A stretch of 41,488 nucleotides of DNA from Pedobacter sp. (GTDB lineage Bacteria > Bacteroidota > Bacteroidia > Sphingobacteriales > Sphingobacteriaceae). Of this stretch, positions 16,096 through 26,302 are shown piece after piece (the first letter of the stretch is position 1; every line of letters begins with the position of its first letter). Made by a program: the position numbers and the translations under genes. The notes beneath the pieces were generated by a model, which did not search any database, was not told the DNA's origin, and was given only the letters and a program-made list of their open reading frames with translations. Where the stretch lies: contig JACMPF010000010.1 of NCBI GenBank assembly GCA_014377665.1, positions 1-41,488 on the forward strand, in the 5' to 3' direction.

Positions 16096-17655
16096 ATGAA
16101 AAGTACAAAACATAAAATCATTGGGCTGTTAGCAGTATTGGCCCTAAGCTTCTCTTCTTGCGATAAAGATTTTGAAGCAATCAATACTGATCCAATAAAC
16201 ATTCTGAACACAACACCAGACAAATTACTGGCACCTGCTTTAGTGAGCACGTTAAACTCAAATATGTCTCGTAATAGAAGCTTCAACAATGAGTTGATGC
16301 AGGTCACAGTAAACATCAGTGATGGCGATGGAACTGTTTTTAGGTATGACTTCAGACGTACCTGGGCAGATTACCTTTGGAACAGTTGGTATGTTCAGTT
16401 GAATAATTATCGAGACATCAGAACGTTGGCTAGTCGCCCAGAAAGTTTGAATACTTCCTACCAGGGTATATCTTTGATTTGCGAAGCATGGGTATTCTCG
16501 TTACTGACTGATACCTACGGTGATATTCCTTACACACAAGCAAATGCTGGTAAAGATGGTTTGCTCGAACCAGTTTTTGACAAACAAAAAGACATTTATG
16601 AAGACCTATTTAAAAAATTGGAAGAGGCAAATAAATTGTTAACCGCGGGAACTTCGATCGTTCCTTCCAGTGATCCTGTTTATAAAGGTAATGTAGCTAA
16701 ATGGAGGAAGTTTGGCAATTCATTATACTTAAGGTTACTAACCAGAGTTTCGGGAAAAGCTGAAGTTACAGCTTCAAGCATAGCTAAGATAAAGGAAATC
16801 GTTGAAGGAGGAGCAAAGTATCCTTTGATCAGTAACAATAGTGAATCAGCCACTTTGGAATGGACAGGAGAGGCCGGAAGTGGGCCCTATGTTAATCCCT
16901 ATGTAAACGGTGTCAGAGTTCAAGATTTTAGGTCTCCTGGCATGGGAAGCTTTTTTATTGAGCACCTGAGAGATTGGAGTGATCCCCGAATTGACTTTTC
17001 ACGATACGGTAATAGTGGCGTCAATGCCTTGGGTATTAATCCAGGGAGCAATAGCTTTGCTGGTGTGCCAAGTGGTTACGAAATCGGTGTAATTCCAGTT
17101 AAGTCAGCATATTTCTATTCTTCAGACCAATTGGTTTCAAACAAGGCAGTTGCGGAGCGATCTTTACAGCAATCAGCTAAGACTGGTATTATTATGAATT
17201 ATGCAGAGTTGCAGTTTATCCTTGCAGAGGCTGTGGTTAAGGGTTGGGTCGGTGGTTCAGCAGAAAATTACTACAATGCTGGAATCGCAAATGCGATCAA
17301 TTATTGGGTTCCTTCCTTTCCAGCAGATGCAAACTCAAGTGATTTTAAAAAATACGTCGCAGGAGCAGATATTAATTGGAATCCAACGGCCTCTTTAGAT
17401 GGTAAAATGGAACAGATTCACTTGCAAAAGTACTTTGCCCTATTTCTTGTAGACATGCAGCAATGGTTTGAATACAGACGTACTGGCCACCCGATTTTAC
17501 CAAAGGGAAAAGGTCTTAGAAATAATGGTGTAATGCCTGCAAGACTTTACTATCCTGTTTATGTTCAATCGGCAAATCCCACAAATTATAAACTCGCTAT
17601 AGCCTCACAAGGCCCCGACGAAATCTCCACTAATGTATGGTGGCAAAAACCGTAA
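16096..17655 (+). CDS. SusD/RagB-type surface lipoprotein (SusD-like_2 group)
   Basis: This 519-residue lipoprotein has a signal ending in a lipobox (LALSFSSC, lipidated Cys near residue 22) followed by DKDFEAINTDP, which is typical of the SusD-like_2 branch. TPR-like helices carry family landmarks: ISLICEAWVFSLLTDTYGDIPYTQA, a NYAELQFILAEAVVKGWVGG helix, and near the C-terminus KYFALFLVDMQQWFEYRRTGHP. It should form the lid of the SusC barrel and bind the ligand at the cell surface. It is separated from SusC by 10 bases and from the DUF5689 gene by 29, so the genes are co-transcribed. Confidence 0.95.
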   Translation: MKSTKHKIIGLLAVLALSFSSCDKDFEAINTDPINILNTTPDKLLAPALVSTLNSNMSRNRSFNNELMQVTVNISDGDGTVFRYDFRRTWADYLWNSWYVQLNNYRDIRTLASRPESLNTSYQGISLICEAWVFSLLTDTYGDIPYTQANAGKDGLLEPVFDKQKDIYEDLFKKLEEANKLLTAGTSIVPSSDPVYKGNVAKWRKFGNSLYLRLLTRVSGKAEVTASSIAKIKEIVEGGAKYPLISNNSESATLEWTGEAGSGPYVNPYVNGVRVQDFRSPGMGSFFIEHLRDWSDPRIDFSRYGNSGVNALGINPGSNSFAGVPSGYEIGVIPVKSAYFYSSDQLVSNKAVAERSLQQSAKTGIIMNYAELQFILAEAVVKGWVGGSAENYYNAGIANAINYWVPSFPADANSSDFKKYVAGADINWNPTASLDGKMEQIHLQKYFALFLVDMQQWFEYRRTGHPILPKGKGLRNNGVMPARLYYPVYVQSANPTNYKLAIASQGPDEISTNVWWQKP

Positions 17656-17684
17656 GTAGAACTGACACTTTAAAAGAAATAAAG

Positions 17685-19262
17685 ATGAAAAAGATAATAT
17701 TTAATAGTTTCCTGCTACTCTCGATGGCATTTGTTTGGTCGGGATGTGAGAAACAGAATTACCAGGGGGGCGACATTAGTCCTTACATGCCATTGTTTGA
17801 CCTAAGAAATTTATATAAAGGAAGCGACATCACGCTCAGTAAAGACAACATGTTCGGATCTGATAAAATTGATGGAATTGTTGTTTCAGACCACTCCGGG
17901 GAAAACCTTCCCGAAGGCCTTCTGATCATACAGCAAAAAAGGCGATTGGGTTTATGGAGGGGCATTGCGATTGATTTGGGGACTGCTGCAGCTAATTATG
18001 TGCCTGGAGACTCCGTGCAGATCACCGTTGCAGGAGGAGTATTAAAACGCGTTGATGGAATGCTAGAAATCACAGGGGTTCAGGCTAGCGCGGTAACAAA
18101 GGTAACTTCTGGAATTAAAATAGCTCCTTATCGTGTCGCAAGTAGTTTAATCCTGGCTAAGCCAAACGATTATGAAAGTGTTTTGGTAGCAATTGTAAAA
18201 GCTGGCTTTTCGGTACCCGCAACGCCAACTGAAACTTATGCTGGTGATAAATTGATCAATGATGGCTTCGGTAATTTTCCTTTGCATACTGAGCGAACAG
18301 CGACCTTTGCGGGTTCAACCGGTTTAAATTTTAACGCAAACTATTATGGGATAATCATTAATAAAATAGAAGACGGTAAGCTAAAACCACGTCAGCAGAT
18401 CCGTACATTGAAGGATGTGAGGCCATTAAGTTCAACACCAGATATCGCTTCGATCATAATTTCGGGATTTATGGCTGATGTTAAAGGTGGTGATGGTAAC
18501 TATGAATACATGCAGTTTATTGCGACCAGAGACATTGATTTTACAAAAACACCATTCTCTGTTGTCGTTACTAACAACGCAGGTGCATCTGTACCAATCG
18601 GACTCCCAACTCTTGGCTGGGCGACCGGTAGCTTAGCTACCAGCGGAAATGCCAGAACATATAAGTTTAACTTAACTTCAGGAACAGTAAAAAAAGGTGA
18701 ATTCTTCTACGTTGGAGGTTCAACCAAGATGATCAACGGTGATTTATCAACTTCAATGGCTAGCTCAAAATGGATCAGGGCATTTGATTACTCAAAGATA
18801 AATGGTGATGGATTCGGGAGAGCAACCAGCGGACTATTCGCAAATAGTGGTAATGCATCAGGCTTTGCTGTTTTTGAAGGCTTAGTAATAGATAAAGATA
18901 AGGCTCCCGTTGACGTTGTATTCATAGGTACGGGTGGAAGTATGGTAAGCGGGACACAAGGTTATAGAATCGCCAATACAGATTTTTACGATAAGGTGGA
19001 TGTATTAAGTGATGATCTAACTCCTCAGCCCTTTTATAGGAGTGGAACAAATACAATGAACTTCGCCTATCTAACCTCAGATCTGGGTTACTTCAATAAA
19101 CTAGGAGGAGAATACGATCCTTCTCTTGGGAAATGGATCAAAGCCAGAACTCAAAGTCCTGTTTTACTTACCAAAGAATCGCCAATTACTGAAATTGAAG
19201 GTGTATATCCTATTCCTACAATAGAAAATCCTCTAGGGGCTCCTTCAACGGTTGTCAAATAG
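17685..19262 (+). CDS. DUF5689-containing surface lipoprotein
   Basis: The protein has 525 residues from the ATG at 17685. An in-frame ATG at 17637 lies inside the SusD gene and would put 16 polar residues before the signal, so it is rejected. The signal peptide ends in a lipobox (MAFVWSGC), followed by EKQNYQGGDISPYMPLFDLRNLYKG, the usual opening of DUF5689 proteins. Residues about 40-250 form the DUF5689 region (GIVVSDHSGENLPEGLLIIQ, RGIAIDLG), an OB- or beta-sandwich-like domain. The rest is strand-rich without a motif I can name. DUF5689 proteins accompany SusCD pairs and phosphoesterases or nucleases. A role in surface binding of the substrate is inferred. Confidence 0.85.
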   Translation: MKKIIFNSFLLLSMAFVWSGCEKQNYQGGDISPYMPLFDLRNLYKGSDITLSKDNMFGSDKIDGIVVSDHSGENLPEGLLIIQQKRRLGLWRGIAIDLGTAAANYVPGDSVQITVAGGVLKRVDGMLEITGVQASAVTKVTSGIKIAPYRVASSLILAKPNDYESVLVAIVKAGFSVPATPTETYAGDKLINDGFGNFPLHTERTATFAGSTGLNFNANYYGIIINKIEDGKLKPRQQIRTLKDVRPLSSTPDIASIIISGFMADVKGGDGNYEYMQFIATRDIDFTKTPFSVVVTNNAGASVPIGLPTLGWATGSLATSGNARTYKFNLTSGTVKKGEFFYVGGSTKMINGDLSTSMASSKWIRAFDYSKINGDGFGRATSGLFANSGNASGFAVFEGLVIDKDKAPVDVVFIGTGGSMVSGTQGYRIANTDFYDKVDVLSDDLTPQPFYRSGTNTMNFAYLTSDLGYFNKLGGEYDPSLGKWIKARTQSPVLLTKESPITEIEGVYPIPTIENPLGAPSTVVK

Positions 19263-19298
19263 TAATTTATTATATTCTTAATCAATATTTGTTATCAC

Positions 19299-20711
19299 AT
19301 GAAAAGAAGATCATTTATACAGAGCCTGGGGTTTATTGCCGGAAGTGCATTTATTTCTTTAAATTCAAATGCCTTTACCAACTTGAACCGTGACAAAGCG
19401 ATCCGTGGCAAGGTAATGGATAAAAATAAGGGTGTTGCGAACGTAGTGATTTCAGATGGTTTTTCTGTTGTCAAAACTGATGTAAAAGGTCAGTACAGCA
19501 TAGATCTGAACGAGAAAGCAACCAACTTGTTTATGAGTACGCCATCTGGTTACGAATTTAAAACGAACGCCAACATTGCAAAACAGTATCAAGTTCTTGG
19601 GGCTAAAAACGAATATGATTTCGTGCTTACCAGTCTTAAGAAAAACGATGTCAAGCACAATTTCGTCATATGGGCAGATCCACAGGTAAGAACCAAGGAC
19701 GATGTTCAGCAAATGATGGATACTTCGGTACCTGATACGATAGCAACGATCAAAGCTTTAGGCCCGGACGCATTAGTTCACGGAATTTGCGTTGGGGATA
19801 TTGCATGGGATTTCCTGGAATACTTTGAAGATTATAACAAAGCTGTAGCCATGATGGGAATCCCTTTCTTTCAGGCTTTAGGTAACCATGATATGAACTA
19901 CAGAGAGGGTGGGGACGATACATCCGACCGGACCTTTAAAGAGTTTTTTGGGCCTACATATTATTCCTTCAACAGGGGGAAGGCTCATTATGTAGTCATG
20001 GATGATGTAAGGTATTTGGGTGTTGAACGTACCTACGATGGGCATATTAGCGAAACGCAGCTCAGTTGGCTGGCTAAGGATCTGGAGCATGTTAAAAAGG
20101 AAGATTTGTTGGTCATTAATCTCCATATTCCAGTTCACAACTCTATTAAAAACAAGGAAGAACTGTATAAGAGATTAGAAGGTTTTACTAACGTTCACAT
20201 CATGTCTGGCCATACGCACTACAATGTGAATAAGATCACTGATAATATCTTTGAGCACAATCATGGTGCTGTTTGTGGCGCATGGTGGGCAGGTGACATT
20301 TGCTCAGATGGAACTCCAAGAGGATATGGGGTGTATGAAGTTGATGGCAATGACTTAAAGTGGTTTTATAAGCCTACTGGACTTTCCAAAGCACATCAGA
20401 TAAGCCTAACGCTAGATACACTTACGAATCAAAAGCGGTTACTCGCTAATGTATGGAACTGGGATCCCCAATGGAAGATTGAGTATGAGCTTGACGGAAA
20501 GAATATGGGTTCGCTCGAACAGCAGACAGGTAGTGATCCACAAGCTGTAAAGTTAAATGCCAAGGGTAAGCCCGCAAAGGGTCGAGCTTTTACTAAGCCG
20601 TCACAGACCGAACACCTATTCATGGCTCATTTCAAACCTGAAGTAAAACAGGTTAAAGTGATTGCAACGGATCGTTTTGGAAATAAATATACTCAGGAGA
20701 TTAGCGCATAA
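19299..20711 (+). CDS. Calcineurin-like phosphoesterase with MetallophosN and MetallophosC domains
   Basis: This 470-residue exported enzyme has a Tat-like start (MKRRSFIQSLGFIAGSAF). An N-terminal beta-sandwich (about 33-115, IRGKVMDKNKGVANVVISDG) precedes the catalytic domain (about 120-350). The metal and catalytic motifs are WADPQ, GDIAWD, GNHDMNY, NLHIPVH and SGHTHYN. A C-terminal domain follows (about 360-470). This three-domain arrangement (MetallophosN, calcineurin-like, MetallophosC) is common in Bacteroidota. It is the last gene of the SusC/SusD/DUF5689 unit, 36 bases after the lipoprotein, so it probably dephosphorylates or cleaves a phosphodiester taken up or trimmed by that system. 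Whether it is a monoesterase or a diesterase cannot be decided. Confidence 0.92.
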   Translation: MKRRSFIQSLGFIAGSAFISLNSNAFTNLNRDKAIRGKVMDKNKGVANVVISDGFSVVKTDVKGQYSIDLNEKATNLFMSTPSGYEFKTNANIAKQYQVLGAKNEYDFVLTSLKKNDVKHNFVIWADPQVRTKDDVQQMMDTSVPDTIATIKALGPDALVHGICVGDIAWDFLEYFEDYNKAVAMMGIPFFQALGNHDMNYREGGDDTSDRTFKEFFGPTYYSFNRGKAHYVVMDDVRYLGVERTYDGHISETQLSWLAKDLEHVKKEDLLVINLHIPVHNSIKNKEELYKRLEGFTNVHIMSGHTHYNVNKITDNIFEHNHGAVCGAWWAGDICSDGTPRGYGVYEVDGNDLKWFYKPTGLSKAHQISLTLDTLTNQKRLLANVWNWDPQWKIEYELDGKNMGSLEQQTGSDPQAVKLNAKGKPAKGRAFTKPSQTEHLFMAHFKPEVKQVKVIATDRFGNKYTQEISA

Positions 20712-20728
20712 ACTACCAAGGGTAGGTT
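20711..20728 (+). terminator. Weak hairpin between convergent genes
   Basis: AACTACC, a 3-base loop and GGTAGGTT form a short imperfect stem directly after the phosphoesterase stop, with only a short T-rich tail. It may end the SusCD operon transcript, but it is weak compared with the terminators at 23074 and 28229. Confidence 0.3.
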
Positions 20729-20760
20729 GTTGTGTTCATATGCGGCGCCAAGGATACTAA

Positions 20761-21909
20761 TTAAGCGTATATCGGAGAAACCTTTCTGGTTTGGGTACAG
20801 GATGCCTGATTAACGTACTTATTTTCTTTATAAGCCTCTTTCCCTAATTTGCGAAGAATCTTGTAGTGTGACACTAATGCTCCACTAAAAGTTTTGCTTT
20901 CTATGTAAGGCAAGCCGAACTCTAATGCGGTTTGCTTTACAATTTTTCCAATTTCAGGATAATGAATATGGCACACTTTTGGGAACAAATGGTGCTCCAC
21001 TTGTCTGTTTAATCCACCGCAAAGAAATGCTGCCAATTTGCTTTCTACCGCGAAGTTAGCGGTTGTTTGTAACTGATGTTCTGCCCAGGCTTCTTCAATA
21101 TTTCCATCTTCATCAGGTAGCGGAAAACTAGTTCCTTCCACCACATGAGCAAGTTGAAAGACCAATCCAAGTACAAGACCCTGCGCAAACTGCATTGCCA
21201 TAAAACCAATTAAAAATTGCCACCAGGTTACATTCATAACAATCATAGGCAGAATTATGAAAAGGAAGTAATAGATCGACTTGTAAAAGAAGAGCTTGAA
21301 ATATTCTATTCTTGGGTGGTCACAAACGTGCTCACCAATTTTTTTCTGAAAGAACTTTTTGTAATCTTTTCTAAAAACCCAAGAAAGCATGGCTAAACTA
21401 TAGAGACCAAAGGCATAAAAATGCTGGTACCGCTGAACTTTGTTTACTATTTCAGATTCCGAGAACCTGATTAATCCTGGTGCTACATCTATGTCTTCAT
21501 CATGGCCCGCAATATTGGTGTAGGTATGGTGTACAATGTTATGGCAAATATTCCATACATATGGACTAGCGCCTATCAAATTAAAGACAAAACTAAAAAC
21601 TTCATTTACCGTTTGATTGGAGGAAAAAGACTTATGGATCGCATCATGACAAATGTTAAAGCCGACAAAGGCACCAGTCATTCCAAGCAATACAGCCAGT
21701 ACTAGCATCACAGGATTACTTAAATTTCCCAGTAATAGACTACAGTACAAGCCGATGAGTATAGTCAAAAAGAATATGGCTTTGAACCACATTGCCCCGT
21801 TAGCATAGGTGGAAAGGTTATTTTCATTAAAATAGTGATCTACTCGGGAACGAACTGTTGCATAAAAGGCAGATTTATTACCATTCTTAAATTTAAGCTT
21901 TTTAGCCAT
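20761..21909 (-). CDS. Membrane fatty-acid desaturase (acyl-lipid type)
   Basis: This 382-residue integral membrane enzyme has the three histidine boxes of the FA_desaturase family: HDAIH (88-92), HNIVHH (123-128) and QVEHHLFP near residue 305, whose first residue Q marks front-end/acyl-lipid desaturases. Four to six membrane segments lie between the boxes. It would bind two irons and introduce a double bond into membrane lipid acyl chains using an external electron donor, since there is no fused cytochrome b5 domain. It converges on the phosphoesterase gene and diverges from accA, a lipid-synthesis gene, across 179 bases. The precise position of desaturation cannot be read from the sequence. 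Confidence 0.92.
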   Translation of the reverse strand: MAKKLKFKNGNKSAFYATVRSRVDHYFNENNLSTYANGAMWFKAIFFLTILIGLYCSLLLGNLSNPVMLVLAVLLGMTGAFVGFNICHDAIHKSFSSNQTVNEVFSFVFNLIGASPYVWNICHNIVHHTYTNIAGHDEDIDVAPGLIRFSESEIVNKVQRYQHFYAFGLYSLAMLSWVFRKDYKKFFQKKIGEHVCDHPRIEYFKLFFYKSIYYFLFIILPMIVMNVTWWQFLIGFMAMQFAQGLVLGLVFQLAHVVEGTSFPLPDEDGNIEEAWAEHQLQTTANFAVESKLAAFLCGGLNRQVEHHLFPKVCHIHYPEIGKIVKQTALEFGLPYIESKTFSGALVSHYKILRKLGKEAYKENKYVNQASCTQTRKVSPIYA

Positions 21910-22070
21910 TCTTAACTTTGTTATAATTCATATGATTCTTATCCCCTCGATATTTAGCTAATGTAATACAATATGATTACAATATAAAGTGATATATGTT
22001 ACCATAAAGTTACGTAGATAATGGGATTCCAGATGTTTGATTGTAATTCATGCATTAAAAATAAATTCCC

Positions 22071-22078
22071 TACTTTTA
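22071..22078 (+). promoter_or_regulatory. Possible -7 element of accA
   Basis: TACTTTTA matches TAnnTTTG except for the last base and lies 10 bases before the accA ATG. No TTTG at a suitable -33 distance was found. It would give a very short leader. Confidence 0.3.
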
Positions 22079-22088
22079 CACCCCGCTT

Positions 22089-23051
22089 ATGGAACAGATA
22101 AAAATATCATTTGATTTTGAAAAGCCTTTGGCTGAATTGATTCAGCAAATTGATAAGGTTAAACAAATTGCCGATAAAACAAAAGTAGATATGTCTGCAA
22201 CTTTAACTGAACTCGAAGAGAAGATTTTTGAAACCCAAAACAACCTTTATAGCAACTTGACCGGTTGGCAAAAAGTTCAGATGTCTCGTCACCCTGAGAG
22301 ACCACAGACACTCGACTACATCAGTATGATCTGTGATGACTTTATTGAAATGCATGGTGACAGAACCGTAAAGGATGACAAAGCGATAATAGGTGGTTTT
22401 GCAACCGTTGGTGGACAATCAGTAATGATCATTGGTCATCAAAAAGGTAAGAATACAAAAGAACGCCAGTTTCGTAATTTCGGCATGGCTAATCCAGAAG
22501 GTTATCGGAAAGCTTTGCGTTTAATGAGACTGGCAGAAAAGTTTAATAAGCCAGTTATATCATTTATTGATACCATGGGGGCCTATCCTGGTCTTGAAGC
22601 TGAAGAGCGTGGTCAGGGTGAGGCTATCGCAAGAAACCTGTTAGAAATGTCTATTCTTAAGGTTCCGATTCTTTGCTTTGTCGTAGGAGAAGGCGCATCG
22701 GGAGGGGCTTTAGGTATCGGTATTGGTGATAAAGTTTATATGCTTGAACATACCTGGTACTCAGTGATCTCTCCGGAGTCCTGCTCTTCCATTTTATGGA
22801 GGAGCTGGGATTATAAAGAACGTGCTGCCGACTGTCTTAAATTAACTTCCGACGATATGTTTAAGAACAAGTTGATCGACGGTATAATTAAGGAACCGCT
22901 GGGCGGTGCTCATCAGAATCCTGAAGCAATGGCCGAAACAGTTAAAGCTCAGATTTTAAAAGATCTTCAAGAACTAAAGAAAGAAAAAATACAGACAATG
23001 GTCTCGAACAGGATAGACAAATTCTGCGCCATGGGTGTAGTAGTAGAATAG
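22089..23051 (+). CDS. accA: Acetyl-CoA carboxylase carboxyltransferase subunit alpha
   Basis: At 320 residues it has the normal length for AccA. The N-terminal helices ([20 protein letters not shown]) are followed by the crotonase-like carboxyltransferase core: [64 protein letters not shown], then [19 protein letters not shown] and [12 protein letters not shown]. With AccD it transfers the carboxyl group from biotin to acetyl-CoA, the first step of fatty-acid synthesis. It is a single-gene transcript ending in a strong terminator at 23074-23112. It is divergent from the desaturase gene. Confidence 0.98.
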   Translation: MEQIKISFDFEKPLAELIQQIDKVKQIADKTKVDMSATLTELEEKIFETQNNLYSNLTGWQKVQMSRHPERPQTLDYISMICDDFIEMHGDRTVKDDKAIIGGFATVGGQSVMIIGHQKGKNTKERQFRNFGMANPEGYRKALRLMRLAEKFNKPVISFIDTMGAYPGLEAEERGQGEAIARNLLEMSILKVPILCFVVGEGASGGALGIGIGDKVYMLEHTWYSVISPESCSSILWRSWDYKERAADCLKLTSDDMFKNKLIDGIIKEPLGGAHQNPEAMAETVKAQILKDLQELKKEKIQTMVSNRIDKFCAMGVVVE

Positions 23052-23073
23052 CTGCTGAGATTACTAAATATGT

Positions 23074-23112
23074 AAAAGCCTTGCAAATGTTAAATTGCAA
23101 GGCTTTTTTTTT
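23074..23112 (+). terminator. Strong intrinsic terminator of accA, possibly bidirectional
   Basis: A perfect 13-base stem (23074-23086 with 23095-23107) with an 8-base loop is followed by T to 23112. The four As at the left edge could let it also serve the leftward DUF2723 gene, whose stop is 17 bases away. Confidence 0.92.
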
Positions 23113-23128
23113 ATGGGATGAATTTCAG

Positions 23129-26100
23129 TTATTGAGGGGCATAGAACGCGGAAAAACGTCCTTCCAATGCTTTATACTGGTTAAGCAAATTTTCGCTTAT
23201 TTTCGTTTGGTTATATTTTGCGGCCGTTTTAGACATTTGGTTTAAAAACGACATCCCCAATTGGATATTCTGACCACCTGTGAACTTACCTTTACTTGCA
23301 GAAACATCTGCCAGGTATACTAATTCTTTTTGGATGTACACTGCACATTTCTCAATCATCTCATTCGCACGTTTCGTATCGTTCAACGCATAAAGGTTTT
23401 CTGCCATGAAGTATTTACCCATCATTGAACGCAAACCAAAGAACTTATCAGGCATCACTTCAAAATATTTAGCAACTACCTTTTTAGCCTCTTCAGTTTT
23501 GCCTTCATTTAGCAATCCAGAGATGGTATTATTGAAGACATTGGTGAAAATAGATACATCGTCTGTAGACTGTGTATCAAGGTAACTGGCATTTTTGACA
23601 TTACCCCATACAAATTTGTTCATGATGTTGTTGTACAGAACCGGAACATTCAATAGTTCAGTCTTAGCTGCTAATGAGGTATCCACTTTCAAAGGGCGCA
23701 ACTGTAAAGCCAGGCCTGAGTTGTAAAGATAGTTGTCCAAGCCGTTGTATTGTTCTGATGGAACTGTGCTTGCAAAGTAGATTGGTCTTTTCCAATTGTT
23801 GTGCACCAATATATCAAACATTGCAAGGGTGCCTTTAGTAACGTAGTTTTTGTTAAATTTCCACTCCATTGCAGGAACAATTTTTGCGGAATCTTTGGCA
23901 TCGACGATGTTGTTTTTAATTACCTGATCACGGTTGACAGTCAATTTAAAGTTTTTAGTGAAAATAAAATTTTCCTTTCCGCCACCTTGTAATGGCACTT
24001 TATCTTCATCGTTGTCAGATAGTAATACCGCCAGTACGTCTGCTAATTCAACTGATCCAGGTATATTGGAGTCCCTGTATCGCAGGATATCTCTCACACC
24101 CTGAACATACTTGGATTCATTCATGGAAATAGGTAATGGCGCCGATTCGTTTTGAACGCGCTTCATCCCATTTATATACCAATCGGTATCAAATAGACTT
24201 AAGTTAACCAAACGGATATCCGGTCTTATATTCTCAACCTCTTGTGCATACCACAATGGATAGGTATCGTTGTCACCATAAGTGAATAAGATTGCGTTAG
24301 GGGCACAGGACTGAAGATAATCCACGGCAATATCATGCGCTACCATTTTCTCCGACCTATTATGATCATCCCATCCTTGCTGGGCCATTATTACGGGAGC
24401 CGCAAACAAGCCAATAATTGAAGCGAAAATACCTGCATTTAGCGGGTTCACTTTTTTAGCAAGCCATTCTCTGATGGCTAAAACACCAAGACCAACCCAA
24501 ATTGCAAATGCATAGAATGATCCTGCATAAGCATAATCACGCTCTCTGGGCTCCATCGGCTTCTGATTTAGATATAGCACGATCGCCATACCTGTAAAAA
24601 AGAATAGCAGACCAATGATTCCTGCATCTTTCTGATTTCTTTTAAAATGCCAGATCGCACCCAATAGCCCCAATATCAAAGGAAGGAAGAAGAAACGATT
24701 GTATGCGTTGCTCTCAATTATAGTCGGCGGTAAATTGCTTTGATTTCCTAAGAAAATTGCGTCTATAGGCTTAATTCCGCTTAACCATTGACCCTCATAT
24801 ACACTACCTTGTCCTTGTTCGTCATTTTGCCTACCGACAAAATTCCACATGAAATACCTCATGTACATCATTCCTGTTTGGTAGCTGAAGAAGAATTTGA
24901 TATTGTCAAATAATGTTGGGAATGCGGTGTCATCAAGACCTAATAAATCTTTATAATAGCCAATATGCCTAGCGTCATCACTATACATTCTAGGGAAAGG
25001 GGTGGTTCTGTCGTAGATATAATCAGTCTTTTTACCCGCTACCTCATACTTATCAATGCCTTTCCTGTAGGTTGTTTTCCCCTCTTCGACTTCTACAACC
25101 TCAGAATTATAGTTCGGTCCGAAAAGTAATGGCCTGTCGCCGTACTGTTCTCTATTCAAATAACCAAGGAAAGCGAATGCATTGTCCGGGTCACTGTTGT
25201 TTAAGTTGGTATCTGCTTTAGCTCTGATGATGATCATTGCGAACGATCCGTATCCAAAAACGATCAGTACAGTTGATAGTAAAGCCAAGTTAAGAATTTT
25301 TTTCTCGTGTTTGATAGAATACCTGATTCCCCAAACCAATGCGGCAATTACTAGAATTGCGAAGAACAAAATACCTGTTCCGAATCCAAGGCCTAAAGTA
25401 TTCACAAAGAAAAGGTCAAAAGATGCTCCGGTTGATACTAGGTATTGAATGATACCATACTGAATCACGGCAAGAATTAAGATGCCTATGGCTGCGGTTT
25501 TGAAGATTCCCACAGAGGTTGGGTTTTTTGTTTTCTTGAAATAGTATACAAATGCTATTGCAGGGATAGTTAAAAGATTCAATAAGTGGATTCCGATCGA
25601 TAACCCCATGATGTAGGCTATAAATAGCAACCATTTATCCGCACGGGGTTCATTGGCATTCGCTTCCCATTTTAAGATAGCCCAAAAAACAATTGCAGTG
25701 AAAAGCGATGATAGTGCATAAACCTCAGATTCAACTGCTGAAAACCAGAAACTATCTGAAAAGGTGTACGCCAAAGCACCAACAGCCCCTGCTCCCATAA
25801 TTGATATTAAGTTGCTTTTACTAACCTCTTCATTTTCTTTAATCAAAATTTTCTTAGCTAAAGCTGTTATTGTCCAGAATAAGAACAGGATGGTAGCGCC
25901 ACTTGCAATTGCTGAACCAACGTTCATGAAATAAGCGATCTTAGTAAGATCTCCAAAAGCGAATAGTGAAAAGAAGCGCTGGATGATTAGGAATAATGGA
26001 GCTCCCGGTTGGTGTACAACCTGCATTTTTAATGCAGCAGCGATAAATTCACCGCAATCCCAAAAGCTTACTGATGGCTCTAATGTTAAAATATAGGTTA

Positions 26101-26158
26101 GGGTGGCAAGGACGAAACAGATCCAGCCAGTAATGTTATTAATCTTAGAATAATTCAT
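23129..26158 (-). CDS. DUF2723 large membrane protein, probable GT-C-type glycosyltransferase
   Basis: This 1009-residue protein opens with the DUF2723 signature: a first membrane helix, then LTLEPSVSFWDCGEFIAAALKMQVVHQPGAPLF around residues 24-57. The acidic DCGE cluster in the first outer loop is reminiscent of GT-C-fold protein mannosyltransferases. About 12 membrane segments fill residues 8-620 (further landmarks: PMEPRERDYAYAGSFYAFAIW). A soluble C-terminal part (about 620-1009) includes a DNDTYPLWYAQEVENIRPDIRLVNLSLF segment and a helical, TPR-like end. A role in protein O-glycosylation or lipid-linked sugar transfer at the inner membrane is a family-level inference, not shown here. It stands alone, between the accA terminator and the tRNA-Gln region. 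Confidence 0.82.
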   Translation of the reverse strand: MNYSKINNITGWICFVLATLTYILTLEPSVSFWDCGEFIAAALKMQVVHQPGAPLFLIIQRFFSLFAFGDLTKIAYFMNVGSAIASGATILFLFWTITALAKKILIKENEEVSKSNLISIMGAGAVGALAYTFSDSFWFSAVESEVYALSSLFTAIVFWAILKWEANANEPRADKWLLFIAYIMGLSIGIHLLNLLTIPAIAFVYYFKKTKNPTSVGIFKTAAIGILILAVIQYGIIQYLVSTGASFDLFFVNTLGLGFGTGILFFAILVIAALVWGIRYSIKHEKKILNLALLSTVLIVFGYGSFAMIIIRAKADTNLNNSDPDNAFAFLGYLNREQYGDRPLLFGPNYNSEVVEVEEGKTTYRKGIDKYEVAGKKTDYIYDRTTPFPRMYSDDARHIGYYKDLLGLDDTAFPTLFDNIKFFFSYQTGMMYMRYFMWNFVGRQNDEQGQGSVYEGQWLSGIKPIDAIFLGNQSNLPPTIIESNAYNRFFFLPLILGLLGAIWHFKRNQKDAGIIGLLFFFTGMAIVLYLNQKPMEPRERDYAYAGSFYAFAIWVGLGVLAIREWLAKKVNPLNAGIFASIIGLFAAPVIMAQQGWDDHNRSEKMVAHDIAVDYLQSCAPNAILFTYGDNDTYPLWYAQEVENIRPDIRLVNLSLFDTDWYINGMKRVQNESAPLPISMNESKYVQGVRDILRYRDSNIPGSVELADVLAVLLSDNDEDKVPLQGGGKENFIFTKNFKLTVNRDQVIKNNIVDAKDSAKIVPAMEWKFNKNYVTKGTLAMFDILVHNNWKRPIYFASTVPSEQYNGLDNYLYNSGLALQLRPLKVDTSLAAKTELLNVPVLYNNIMNKFVWGNVKNASYLDTQSTDDVSIFTNVFNNTISGLLNEGKTEEAKKVVAKYFEVMPDKFFGLRSMMGKYFMAENLYALNDTKRANEMIEKCAVYIQKELVYLADVSASKGKFTGGQNIQLGMSFLNQMSKTAAKYNQTKISENLLNQYKALEGRFSAFYAPQ

Positions 26159-26302
26159 TTGTTATAAATGTAGTTCTTATTACGATTACGCTTAATTGCT
26201 GCCGAAAATAAAGAATAAGATTGATATATGATTAAATATAATTGAGTTTAACATTTGTCTCCCTTTGCTTAAATAGACTATTGAAGGGGCCTCTAACTGA
26301 CT

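Noticed and set aside
17637-17684. Upstream start for the DUF5689 lipoprotein inside the SusD gene
   Set aside because: It would place 16 polar residues before the lipoprotein signal and overlap SusD; the ATG at 17685 gives a normal signal and lipobox.
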